DNA of 5,736 nucleotides, taken from positions 1-5,736 of the forward strand of contig DAONFG010000086.1 in assembly GCA_035403465.1 (NCBI GenBank), read 5' to 3'. This DNA is from JAAYBQ01 sp035403465. GTDB taxonomy: Bacteria > Spirochaetota > UBA4802 > UBA5550. This document shows, piece after piece, positions 1-5,042 of this stretch. Made by a program: the position numbers and the translations under genes. Every line of letters begins with the position of its first letter. The first letter of the stretch is position 1. Below the pieces are notes generated by a model. It saw nothing but the letters and a program-made list of their open reading frames with translations. It had not been told where the DNA came from and searched no databases.

Positions 1-663
1 TCCATGTACAACGAACTCAAGCCCGCATGGCTCCTTTCTGAAAACCTTTACACCCTTGTACGCAACGAGATCAAGTACCGTAAGCGCAACAAGGCGCGCC
101 GCGACTCCTTTGAATTCACCATCCTGCGGCCGGAGATTATCAGCATGATGGCAACATCGCGCGCAAGGCTGCAGTCCTCAGCAGGCAAAGATATCTTCAC
201 AGACCGTGACATAACCGGAACCGGAAAAAATTTCATAACAGCTCAGGGTGTTAAAACCGGGATCGAAACCTATGACTTCTTCATTAAGTACTATGCACTG
301 CGCATGTACGCAAAAAGGGCAGGCAGGCTCATTGCCGGAGCATCCGCATTAAGCGACAGCCTTATACTTGAAGATGACACGGGAATCAAGTGGTGGCGGC
401 ACGCGCGGGGCATACTTGAATCAGAAGGCCTTGCCGCGAATGGTGCAGCCGTGAATTTGGAGCTGTTCATTGACATGACAAGAAAGATTTATTCAAAGAC
501 CCTGAATTCGCGGCGCAGGGACTACGAAAGAGGGAGCTCAATCATTGAAGATTACGGGATATATCATGACCTGCCTGAAAATGACCCGGTGATCAGGGAC
601 CTGCGCGACAGGACCGAGATTGAAATCAGCCGCGCGGAGCAGATCATAAGTCTGCTTAAATAG
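1..663 (+). CDS. Protein of unknown function, probably the C-terminal part of a longer protein
   Basis: The frame is open from the first base of the window to a TAG at 661-663. An ATG lies at 4-6, but only three bases precede it, so no ribosome binding site can be judged. The gene may well start upstream, and I treat it as 5'-partial. The visible 219 residues (counted from that Met) look soluble and mostly helical, with no membrane segment or signal peptide. A strongly basic stretch (about residues 17-33, rich in Arg and Lys) is followed by a region with many aromatic residues (about 89-102, TYDFFIKYYALRMY). The C-terminus is charged and alternates acidic and basic residues. Fluent codon use over the full length and a stop only 13 bp from the convergent neighbour support a real gene. 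I do not recognise the family and assign no function. Confidence 0.75.
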   Translation, partial: SMYNELKPAWLLSENLYTLVRNEIKYRKRNKARRDSFEFTILRPEIISMMATSRARLQSSAGKDIFTDRDITGTGKNFITAQGVKTGIETYDFFIKYYALRMYAKRAGRLIAGASALSDSLILEDDTGIKWWRHARGILESEGLAANGAAVNLELFIDMTRKIYSKTLNSRRRDYERGSSIIEDYGIYHDLPENDPVIRDLRDRTEIEISRAEQIISLLK

Positions 664-676
664 CAGGTAAACGGGA

Positions 677-1771
677 TCAGACCGGTATATCCTCAACTGA
701 TTCTATGACTCCGCAAAGCACATCCCTGCTCCTTCCGGTTAATGCCAGTTCCTCCAGTTTCAGTTTTGCCTCATCAATAAGTTCTTTGTGACGGCTGATC
801 GTGTCATTCATTGCACCGCTGTCAATAATCATCTGCCTTATATACTCAACGTCCTGGTGGCTCTTCTCTGCTTTGAGAAAACATTCAGTGAACTTTGACC
901 TTTCATTCCCTGAAAGGTTAGTCACCGCGTTCTGGACCAGCAGTGTGAACTTCCCTTCTTTAATATCAGAATCATTAGGCTTGCCCGTGTCACCCTCAAC
1001 CCCGAATACACCCAGCAGGTCATCGCGCACCTGGAAGGCCACACCGAGCGGTATACCAAAATTCTCTATGCGTTTTTTCTCGCGCTCATTGCGTCCGCCC
1101 GAAAGCACATACCCCATTATCATCGGGTAGACCATAGTGTAGTATGCTGTCTTCATCAGGCTGATCCTCATGGGTGCATCGCTCTGCGGATCGATCGAAG
1201 AGGGCATCGTACAGAGCGAATCAAGTATCTGCCCCCAGGCGGTCATTTCGTAGGTTTTTGAAAAGACCCGGAGGAACCTGTTTTTATACGCGGCCCTTAC
1301 ATCAGCTCCGCTGATCAGCTCGACCGCGCAGCTGAATATAACATCGGCAAGCACAGAAGCAATGTCAGTGCCTATCGCAGGATTAAGTGAAAGATTGCCG
1401 TACATGTCATTCATAAGTATATGGAGCGACTTCTTTCCGCGCCTCAGTTCCGACCTGTCTATGATGTCGTCCTGGACAAGTAAAAATGAATGCATAAGCT
1501 CAACAGCCGTTGCCAGGTTTATTATTCCAGCCCTGCCGCCGAATCCCCTCTTATACCCGTTGAATGAGTTGATCAGGAGCAGGGGCCTTATCCTTTTACC
1601 ATCGCGCAGGCAGAACTCGGAAATAGCGGCGTACATCTCTTCCATGAACATCGCGTCGGAAGCAGCAATCTTCTGTTCAAAAAGGCCCGTAATAAGACCA
1701 TCGATCTGCGGAACGTACTCCGCCGAAAAGTGCCTGAAAATATCCCTGCTGTTGTGCTCCCTCTTTGTCAT
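677..1771 (-). CDS. Trans-isoprenyl diphosphate synthase (polyprenyl synthetase family), probably FPP/GGPP-range
   Basis: This enzyme condenses isopentenyl diphosphate with an allylic diphosphate in the cytoplasm, supplying precursors for quinones, undecaprenyl carriers or carotenoids. Counting from the ATG at 1771 (364 residues), the visible motifs are GKRIRP at about 58-63, the first Asp-rich motif DDIID at 101-105, the WGQILD helix at about 179-184, and the second Asp-rich motif RDDLLG at 249-254, followed by TGKP and the Lys-rich DIKEGK. The second motif is DDxxG rather than DDxxD, a form I recall from actinobacterial and archaeal-like members. The first motif has no two-residue insert, and Phe sits five residues before it. 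By family rules this resembles type I GGPP synthases and predicts a short product. The frame extends to an ATG at 1843, giving 388 residues, but no Shine-Dalgarno precedes that start and the added N-terminus looks non-family. I prefer 1771, where a weak G-rich site lies 10 nt upstream. Product length and start remain uncertain. Confidence 0.93.
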   Translation of the reverse strand: MTKREHNSRDIFRHFSAEYVPQIDGLITGLFEQKIAASDAMFMEEMYAAISEFCLRDGKRIRPLLLINSFNGYKRGFGGRAGIINLATAVELMHSFLLVQDDIIDRSELRRGKKSLHILMNDMYGNLSLNPAIGTDIASVLADVIFSCAVELISGADVRAAYKNRFLRVFSKTYEMTAWGQILDSLCTMPSSIDPQSDAPMRISLMKTAYYTMVYPMIMGYVLSGGRNEREKKRIENFGIPLGVAFQVRDDLLGVFGVEGDTGKPNDSDIKEGKFTLLVQNAVTNLSGNERSKFTECFLKAEKSHQDVEYIRQMIIDSGAMNDTISRHKELIDEAKLKLEELALTGRSRDVLCGVIESVEDIPV

Positions 1772-1809
1772 CCGGAATACGCCCCCTGTATGCAAGCTAT
1801 AATCCGTAC

Positions 1810-1819
1810 TATCCGGATA
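1810..1819. promoter_or_regulatory. 10-bp perfect palindrome upstream of the prenyl synthase
   Basis: TATCCGGATA is a perfect palindrome lying 38 bp upstream of the preferred start of the prenyl synthase. If that start is right, the site is non-coding and could be an operator. If the alternative start at 1843 is right, it is simply coding sequence. A related string, TACCCGGATAAA, occurs at 5002-5013 ahead of the GHKL ATPase gene. Chance is a serious alternative at this length. Confidence 0.2.
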
Positions 1820-1920
1820 AAGTCGGCTTTTGTAAACCAACATTTGCAGGCTGACAAAATTTTATGCGTCAAAAGAATTCGCTGTTTTATAGCGGTTTAC
1901 GATTGAATTAATATTCATAA

Positions 1921-2030
1921 CGTCTCTGCGAGGCATGAAATGCCGTGGCAGCCTGTTTTCGGAAATACCCATTATATTATATTCAATACATTCCTGCCTG
2001 AACAGATTGCTTCACTCCGTTCGCAATGAC
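1921..2030. repeat. Imperfect palindromic dispersed repeat of the GTCATTGCGA type (MITE/REP-like)
   Basis: The right arm, read on the minus strand from 2030, begins GTCATTGCGAACGGAGTGAA and continues into GCAATCTGTT. The left arm, read on the plus strand from 1922, begins GTCTCTGCGAGGC and continues through GTGGCAGCCTGTT. The two arms therefore form a long imperfect inverted repeat around an AT-rich centre of about 40 bp. The left arm also carries its own small hairpin, GGCAT 1932-1936 with ATGCC 1940-1944. The consensus GTCATTGCGA...GAAGCAATCT is, from memory, a repeat scattered in intergenic regions of many unrelated bacterial genomes and usually taken for a non-autonomous mobile or REP-like element. 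No transposase or clear target-site duplication is visible here. Confidence 0.7.
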
Positions 2031-2052
2031 AAATTCTATACTAAACGTTAAA

Positions 2053-2061
2053 TGCTATAAT
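2053..2061 (+). promoter_or_regulatory. Extended -10 promoter for hisF (distal)
   Basis: TGC-TATAAT is a perfect extended -10 element, with the TATAAT at 2056-2061. The -35 region (about 2033-2038) is poor, which is tolerated when the TG extension is present. It would start transcription near 2068 and give a leader of about 140 nt. The palindromic repeat ends only 25 bp upstream of the -10 hexamer. The same nonamer, TGCTATAAT, occurs ahead of the GHKL ATPase gene at 4851-4859. Confidence 0.5.
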
Positions 2062-2116
2062 TATCATCCGCGATCCCTGCCGGATCACTGCTTTCAATCA
2101 GATGAAAAAATAAATA

Positions 2117-2145
2117 TTGACACGGGCTCGCCCCGGTTTTTAAAT
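2117..2145 (+). promoter_or_regulatory. Second candidate promoter for hisF (proximal)
   Basis: A perfect -35 hexamer TTGACA (2117-2122) is followed, after 17 bp, by TTAAAT (2140-2145), which matches four of the six -10 positions. Transcription would start near 2152, leaving a leader of about 54 nt before the ATG. The spacer is GC-rich and nearly self-complementary, which is unusual and might lower activity or bind a regulator. Confidence 0.4.
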
Positions 2146-2205
2146 CCACAAACAGGCTGTACTGTACTGAAAGTAAAATATAAATAAAGTAAATGGTGAA
2201 AACCA

Positions 2206-2967
2206 ATGCTCGCAAAAAGAATCATCCCATGCCTTGACGTCAAGGACGGCCGTGTAGTCAAAGGTGTAAACTTCGTCAACCTGCGCGACGCCGGGGACCC
2301 TGTTGAAAACGGCAGATTCTACGACAGCGAAGGGGCGGACGAGCTCTGCTTCCTGGACATCACAGCTTCATCGGACAGGCGTGAGATCATACTCGACATG
2401 GTAAAAAAGGTCGCCGAAACAGTCCACATTCCTTTCACAGTCGGAGGGGGCATCCGCACGGTTGAGGATGTGCGGCTCATCCTTGAAAACGGGGCTGACA
2501 AGGTATCGATCAACACTGCTGCAGTACTTGAACCTGAAATAATCACCCGCTCTGCCGAAAAATTCGGATCGCAGTGTATACTGGTGGCAATAGACGCGCG
2601 AAAAAACAATAAAGGCGGATGGACAGTATTCCTTCACGGCGGCAGGACAGCGACTGAGCTTGACGCCGTAGAGTGGGCTGTCAGGGCGCGCGACTTGGGC
2701 GCGGGGGAAATACTGCTTACAAGCATGGACAAAGACGGTACAAAAGACGGCTATGATATTGAACTGACAAGGAACATATCTGAAGCAGTGGATATTCCGG
2801 TTATCGCTTCGGGCGGCGCAGGTACAATAGATCATTTATATGACGGCATAGTTAAGGGGAAAGCTGACGCAGTCCTGGCCGCATCAATCTTTCACTTCAG
2901 GGAGATCAGCATCAGGCAGGTGAAGGATGAACTGCGGAAACGCGGACTCCCGGTGCGCCCGGTATGA
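2206..2967 (+). CDS. hisF: Imidazole glycerol phosphate synthase, cyclase subunit HisF
   Basis: HisF is the (beta/alpha)8-barrel subunit that takes ammonia from the HisH glutaminase and converts PRFAR into imidazole glycerol phosphate and AICAR, the fifth step of histidine synthesis and a link to purine synthesis. The 253-residue length is exactly typical. Visible hallmarks are the N-terminal LAKRIIPCLD with catalytic Asp11, VAIDARK with catalytic Asp130, and the TSMDKDGTKDGYD loop near 172-184. The phosphate-binding loops are VGGGIR (79-84) and ASGGAG (201-206). The ATG at 2206 has a GGTGA ribosome binding site six bases upstream. Two candidate promoters precede it. No hisH, hisA or hisI flanks it, so this is a stand-alone copy within view. 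Its TGA directly abuts the stop codon of the convergent gene. Confidence 0.98.
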   Translation: MLAKRIIPCLDVKDGRVVKGVNFVNLRDAGDPVENGRFYDSEGADELCFLDITASSDRREIILDMVKKVAETVHIPFTVGGGIRTVEDVRLILENGADKVSINTAAVLEPEIITRSAEKFGSQCILVAIDARKNNKGGWTVFLHGGRTATELDAVEWAVRARDLGAGEILLTSMDKDGTKDGYDIELTRNISEAVDIPVIASGGAGTIDHLYDGIVKGKADAVLAASIFHFREISIRQVKDELRKRGLPVRPV

Positions 2968-2977
2968 TCACATACCG
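2960..2977. other. Hairpin spanning both stop codons of the convergent gene pair
   Basis: CGGTATG (2960-2966) and CATACCG (2971-2977) form a perfect 7-bp stem around an ATCA loop. The palindrome TGATCA at its centre supplies the TGA of hisF (2965-2967) and, on the other strand, the TGA of the tail-anchored protein gene (2968-2970). It may act as a shared transcript-end structure. The flanking A-rich run is on the plus strand after the hairpin, so neither transcript has a U-tract following the stem, and it is not a classical intrinsic terminator. Confidence 0.5.
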
Positions 2978-4038
2978 AAAACAAAAAACAGAACAACACC
3001 CACAAGGGCAAGAAACACAAACGCAAGGACTGCAAGTGTGATACCACTCACAGATTTTTCATCATCCTTGCCGCCATCGGCAGACAGGTAGTGTGCAGGA
3101 TCCATCGCGATCTTGATCAGCGGCTCCTCTTCAATTATCTTTACATAAATCCCCTTAGCCACAATTGCGTATATGGTATAGTACCCCTCAAGCTTGATGC
3201 TGACAACCCTTCCGGGAATCGGCCTGATCCCCTTATCACTATCGTACGCATTAAAGGCTTTTGCAACATCTATAGTCCTGGGATTTTTATCAACCAGGCT
3301 GATCATAATCCTGTCGCCTGCAGTCACCCTGGAAATTTCCTTCCCCTTAAGTGGAGAGAGTATGAGTGCGCCATTAAGTATAAGCTTAACATCTTTCCCT
3401 GCAAGGGCGTCTTCATTTTTTTCAATCTCAACTTCAGCAGTCTGATCCTTACCCTGGCCCTTTGTGAATTCATCAGGCTGTATCTTTGCCGAGGTAAATG
3501 AATGGAGCTCCATTGCCAGTGAAGATATCTGTTCATAATCAGCTTTGAGTTCCATGTTCTGCAGCCCGGCCACGCTAGAGATGAACCTCTGCATATATCG
3601 GTTGATTGCTATCCCGTTATCCTGTTCGAGGAGTTTTGAAAGATTGGATACCTCCTGGAGCGTCAGTGCCTTGATCAGGCCGTCCCTTATCTGGTTGGAA
3701 AAAACCTCATCATGCTCACCTTTTTTAGCCGTTTCAACGAGTATCTTTTCGAATGTTCTCCAGTCTTTTGTTGTTTTAACATCCACAAGGTCAAATGAAC
3801 GCGTTACAATAATATATCCGCTTACAGCTTTAAGATAAGCAGTGTTAATAAAAACAATGAATCCCCCGTAGACGCTTGAAGACGAGAAAATGCATTTGAT
3901 CACATACAGATCAGTGTATCCCCCGGTGACCATTTTTTTTGCTTTATCCTGGTCACCCATGGTGTAATAAAGAGCAATCTGATGTTTCCTGGACTGCTCT
4001 GAAAAGTTACTCGCTGCTGTCTCCAGATCATTCGGCAT
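2968..4038 (-). CDS. Uncharacterised tail-anchored membrane protein, downstream of the pseudo-receiver gene
   Basis: The protein has 356 residues, and I do not recognise the family. It has no N-terminal signal peptide. Residues 1-190 appear mixed alpha/beta, beginning with a segment that could be a small sensory or scaffold fold (about 18-90) and continuing into helices (about 94-185). A charged, low-complexity linker follows (about 191-216, rich in Lys, Glu and Gln). A beta-rich domain comes next (about 217-312, VKLILNGALIL ... GRVVSIKLEGYYTIYAIVAKGIYVKI), then a polar spacer DGGKDDEKS. A single very hydrophobic helix runs from about 332 to the last residue. The topology suggests a cytoplasmic body anchored in the inner membrane by its C-terminus. 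The ATG at 4038 has GGGAG nine bases upstream. The gene lies 32 bp after the receiver-like gene on the same strand, so they probably form one operon. A role with that receiver is inferred only from this arrangement. Confidence 0.88.
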   Translation of the reverse strand: MPNDLETAASNFSEQSRKHQIALYYTMGDQDKAKKMVTGGYTDLYVIKCIFSSSSVYGGFIVFINTAYLKAVSGYIIVTRSFDLVDVKTTKDWRTFEKILVETAKKGEHDEVFSNQIRDGLIKALTLQEVSNLSKLLEQDNGIAINRYMQRFISSVAGLQNMELKADYEQISSLAMELHSFTSAKIQPDEFTKGQGKDQTAEVEIEKNEDALAGKDVKLILNGALILSPLKGKEISRVTAGDRIMISLVDKNPRTIDVAKAFNAYDSDKGIRPIPGRVVSIKLEGYYTIYAIVAKGIYVKIIEEEPLIKIAMDPAHYLSADGGKDDEKSVSGITLAVLAFVFLALVGVVLFFVFGM

Positions 4039-4070
4039 ACAAAGGATCTCCCGGTTTCATATTGAGCCTC

Positions 4071-4532
4071 TCAGAAATCATTGACCTGAGAGCTTCTTTT
4101 TGATAATACATTCTTTATTCTTTCCAGTATGATTCTCCTGTTCACCGGTTTGAGTATAAAATCCTTCGCACCCATGGTTATTAAATCCTGCATCACACCT
4201 TTTGTTGTATCTTCTGCTATAAAAACCACTACCGGCATATTACCTTTCTGTTTCAGTTCGTAAAGCATTGCGTAACCGTCAAGGACCGGCATATCAAGTT
4301 CTGTAGTTATAAGATCCAGCTTAACTTTCAGCTTGGCAATCTTGTCCAGGGCCTCCTTACCGTTTACCGCTGTATCAACAATTGTATATCTCTCGGATTC
4401 AAGGATCTGAACTATCTGTTTTCTGTGGAATTCCTTTCCATCGACAACCATTACCTTATAAGACATGCCGCTCGGCATCAGGCCGTCGGGCAATTTAGTA
4501 TTCAGATTTGGAAATTCTGCCTTGCTTTTCAT
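4071..4532 (-). CDS. CheY-like pseudo-receiver protein with a degenerate phosphorylation site
   Basis: A single receiver domain (153 residues) with a 25-residue N-terminal lead-in (KLPDGLMPSGMSYKV) and no output domain. The lead-in resembles the N-termini of spirochaetal CheY-type proteins. The fold is clear: VMVVDG (27-32), the MPVLDGY loop (81-87), GAKDFILKPVN (121-131). The chemistry is altered. The acidic pair is Asp31-Gly32 instead of Asp-Asp. The phospho-acceptor position, three residues before Met-Pro, is Glu78. The switch Ser/Thr before the usual Ala is Ala106. Only the conserved Lys128 remains. Glu at the acceptor can mimic the phosphorylated state, so the protein may be constitutively active or act as a binding adaptor. 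The ATG at 4532 has GGAG eight bases upstream and lies about 140 nt downstream of the expected start of a consensus promoter. It is likely co-transcribed with the tail-anchored protein gene. Confidence 0.93.
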   Translation of the reverse strand: MKSKAEFPNLNTKLPDGLMPSGMSYKVMVVDGKEFHRKQIVQILESERYTIVDTAVNGKEALDKIAKLKVKLDLITTELDMPVLDGYAMLYELKQKGNMPVVVFIAEDTTKGVMQDLITMGAKDFILKPVNRRIILERIKNVLSKRSSQVNDF

Positions 4533-4568
4533 CGGATTTACTCCGCCGTGATTATCATAATTTAACGC

Positions 4569-4634
4569 TTATCTGCCTGAATTTTCGGCTTCTGACAGAA
4601 TGATAAGCCATATTAATCCGGAGCAACAGTTCAC
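4569..4634 (-). CDS. Possible 21-residue hydrophobic leader peptide or small membrane protein
   Basis: A perfect Shine-Dalgarno AGGAGG (4643-4648, minus strand) is followed by three in-frame alternative starts: GTG at 4640, TTG at 4637 and GTG at 4634. The last has the usual eight-base spacing and is chosen here. The product is VNCCSGLIWLIILSEAENSGR, with the first residue read as Met. It has a Cys-Cys pair, a short hydrophobic core and a charged tail, ending at TAA (4569-4571). It would be the first cistron after the consensus promoter, with an untranslated leader of about 25 nt, and it ends 36 bp before the receiver gene. Strong translation signals support it. The tiny size and lack of any known relative keep confidence low. 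It could be a regulatory leader peptide or a chance frame. Confidence 0.35.
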   Translation of the reverse strand: MNCCSGLIWLIILSEAENSGR

Positions 4635-4680
4635 CAACACTGCCTCCTGAAGCTTCAAAGCCGGAAATATAGTCAAAATC

Positions 4681-4710
4681 ATTATAGTAAAAATATCATA
4701 CTACTGTCAA
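4681..4710 (-). promoter_or_regulatory. Consensus sigma-70-type promoter of the pseudo-receiver operon
   Basis: On the minus strand TTGACA (4705-4710) and TATAAT (4681-4686) are both perfect hexamers separated by 18 bp. Transcription would start near 4674. The first translation signal downstream is the AGGAGG at 4643-4648, and the receiver start lies about 140 nt away. Perfect hexamers predict strong, housekeeping-type expression, unusual for a signalling gene unless it is repressed or made constitutively. Confidence 0.8.
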
Positions 4711-4747
4711 CATGAAATTATCGCCGCACCACGGTTGACTTCCGCTT

Positions 4748-4777
4748 AAAAAAAAGTGCCTCTGCGCTCTATTTTTT
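4748..4777 (+). terminator. Weak terminator-like hairpin between the divergent promoters
   Basis: A run of eight A residues (4748-4755) leads into AGTGC (4755-4759), a CTCT loop and GCGCT (4764-4768), then CTA and six T residues (4772-4777). The stem is five pairs including one G-U, extendable by A-U pairing of the flanks. On the minus strand the same stem has a C-A mismatch, so the plus strand is the better direction. No transcript that should end here is known, so it may be an insulator or chance. Confidence 0.25.
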
Positions 4778-4850
4778 ACGGAAAAGTGAAAGACAGAACT
4801 GACCGACACCTTCACAATATATAAAAAATTATGAGCATTAAAAAAATTAT

Positions 4851-4859
4851 TGCTATAAT
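4851..4859 (+). promoter_or_regulatory. Extended -10 promoter for the GHKL ATPase gene
   Basis: TGC-TATAAT is a perfect extended -10, with TATAAT at 4854-4859, lying in a very AT-rich stretch. No good -35 hexamer sits 16-18 bp upstream. Transcription would start near 4866, giving a leader of about 175 nt. The nonamer is identical to that of the distal hisF promoter. Confidence 0.5.
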
Positions 4860-5030
4860 AGTTACTAACATATAAAATACGTACTAACATCAGTCAGCAG
4901 CATATTGCCGGTATTCACGTTATTCATGATCAGGTAGAAATCCCGCAGTGGAACACCCGTTATGCCGGACAGTCTGTTAAAATCAAATACAAAACCGGTT
5001 ATACCCGGATAAAACGGCAGCCAGGACTAT

Positions 5031-5035
5031 AGGAG
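5031..5035 (+). promoter_or_regulatory. Ribosome binding site that fixes a TTG start
   Basis: AGGAG lies seven bases before the TTG at 5043-5045. The frame upstream is closed by a TAA at 5010-5012, and no ATG or GTG occurs between that stop and the TTG. The next in-frame ATG (5292) is inside the ATPase domain, after the N box. The TTG is therefore the only reasonable start. Confidence 0.8.
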
Positions 5036-5042
5036 CCCTAAC

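Larger units (their letters stand above)
1844..2205. other. Divergent intergenic region between the prenyl synthase and hisF
   Basis: This 362-bp stretch has no convincing gene. From left to right it holds an AT-rich segment with no good minus-strand promoter: a TTGACG and a TATAAA on that strand are not properly spaced. Next come the palindromic repeat at 1921-2030, an extended -10 promoter at 2053-2061, a small hairpin (GATCC 2072-2076 with GGATC 2082-2086), and a second promoter at 2117-2145. The spacer of that second promoter could itself fold as CGGG 2123-2126 with CCCG 2132-2135, followed by GTTTTT. In a transcript from the first promoter, these two hairpins would lie in the hisF leader. 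The second is too short to call an attenuator. Confidence 0.6.
4533..5042. other. Divergent control region between the pseudo-receiver operon and the GHKL ATPase gene
   Basis: This 510-bp, AT-rich region has no long gene. It holds, from left to right, the GGAG ribosome binding site of the receiver gene (4541-4544, minus), a possible 21-codon leader ORF (4569-4634, minus), and a consensus minus-strand promoter (4681-4710). A weak hairpin flanked by A8 and T6 follows (4748-4777). An extended -10 promoter (4851-4859, plus) and a leader of about 175 nt with no obvious structure lead to the AGGAG at 5031. A TACCCGGATAAA motif at 5002-5013 lies close to the second gene. The two divergent promoters are about 140 bp apart. 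Confidence 0.6.

Noticed and set aside
1362..1802. A 146-codon plus-strand frame opposite the prenyl synthase
   Set aside because: It mirrors the codons of the enzyme that contain its conserved motifs and has no similarity or start signal of its own. The plus-strand frame at 801-1130 is rejected for the same reason.
1921..2030. A CRISPR repeat pair or a structured riboswitch
   Set aside because: There are only two diverged arms in inverted orientation, not direct repeats with spacers, and the sequence matches a known type of dispersed palindrome better than any riboswitch I recognise.
2368..2835. A 155-codon minus-strand frame inside hisF
   Set aside because: hisF is certain, with all catalytic residues on the plus strand. 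The opposite frame is a codon-bias shadow without a ribosome binding site.
2960..2977. Intrinsic terminator for hisF and the convergent gene
   Set aside because: The hairpin is real, but the A/T-rich run is on the wrong side for both directions, so no U-tract follows the stem. It is reported as a hairpin only.
4071..4532. A functional chemotaxis CheY
   Set aside because: The acceptor Asp, one pocket Asp and the switch Ser/Thr are all replaced, and no chemotaxis gene is nearby.
4696..4890. A 64-codon minus-strand frame with an ATG at 4890, rich in Phe, Asn and Val
   Set aside because: It has no ribosome binding site, lies in very AT-rich DNA where chance frames are common, and runs into the -35 box of the consensus promoter and across the A8/T6 hairpin.
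4962..5012. A 16-codon plus-strand frame (MPDSLLKSNTKPVIPG) in the leader of the ATPase gene
   Set aside because: No convincing Shine-Dalgarno precedes its ATG and nothing in its composition suggests a leader peptide, unlike the frame behind AGGAGG on the other strand.
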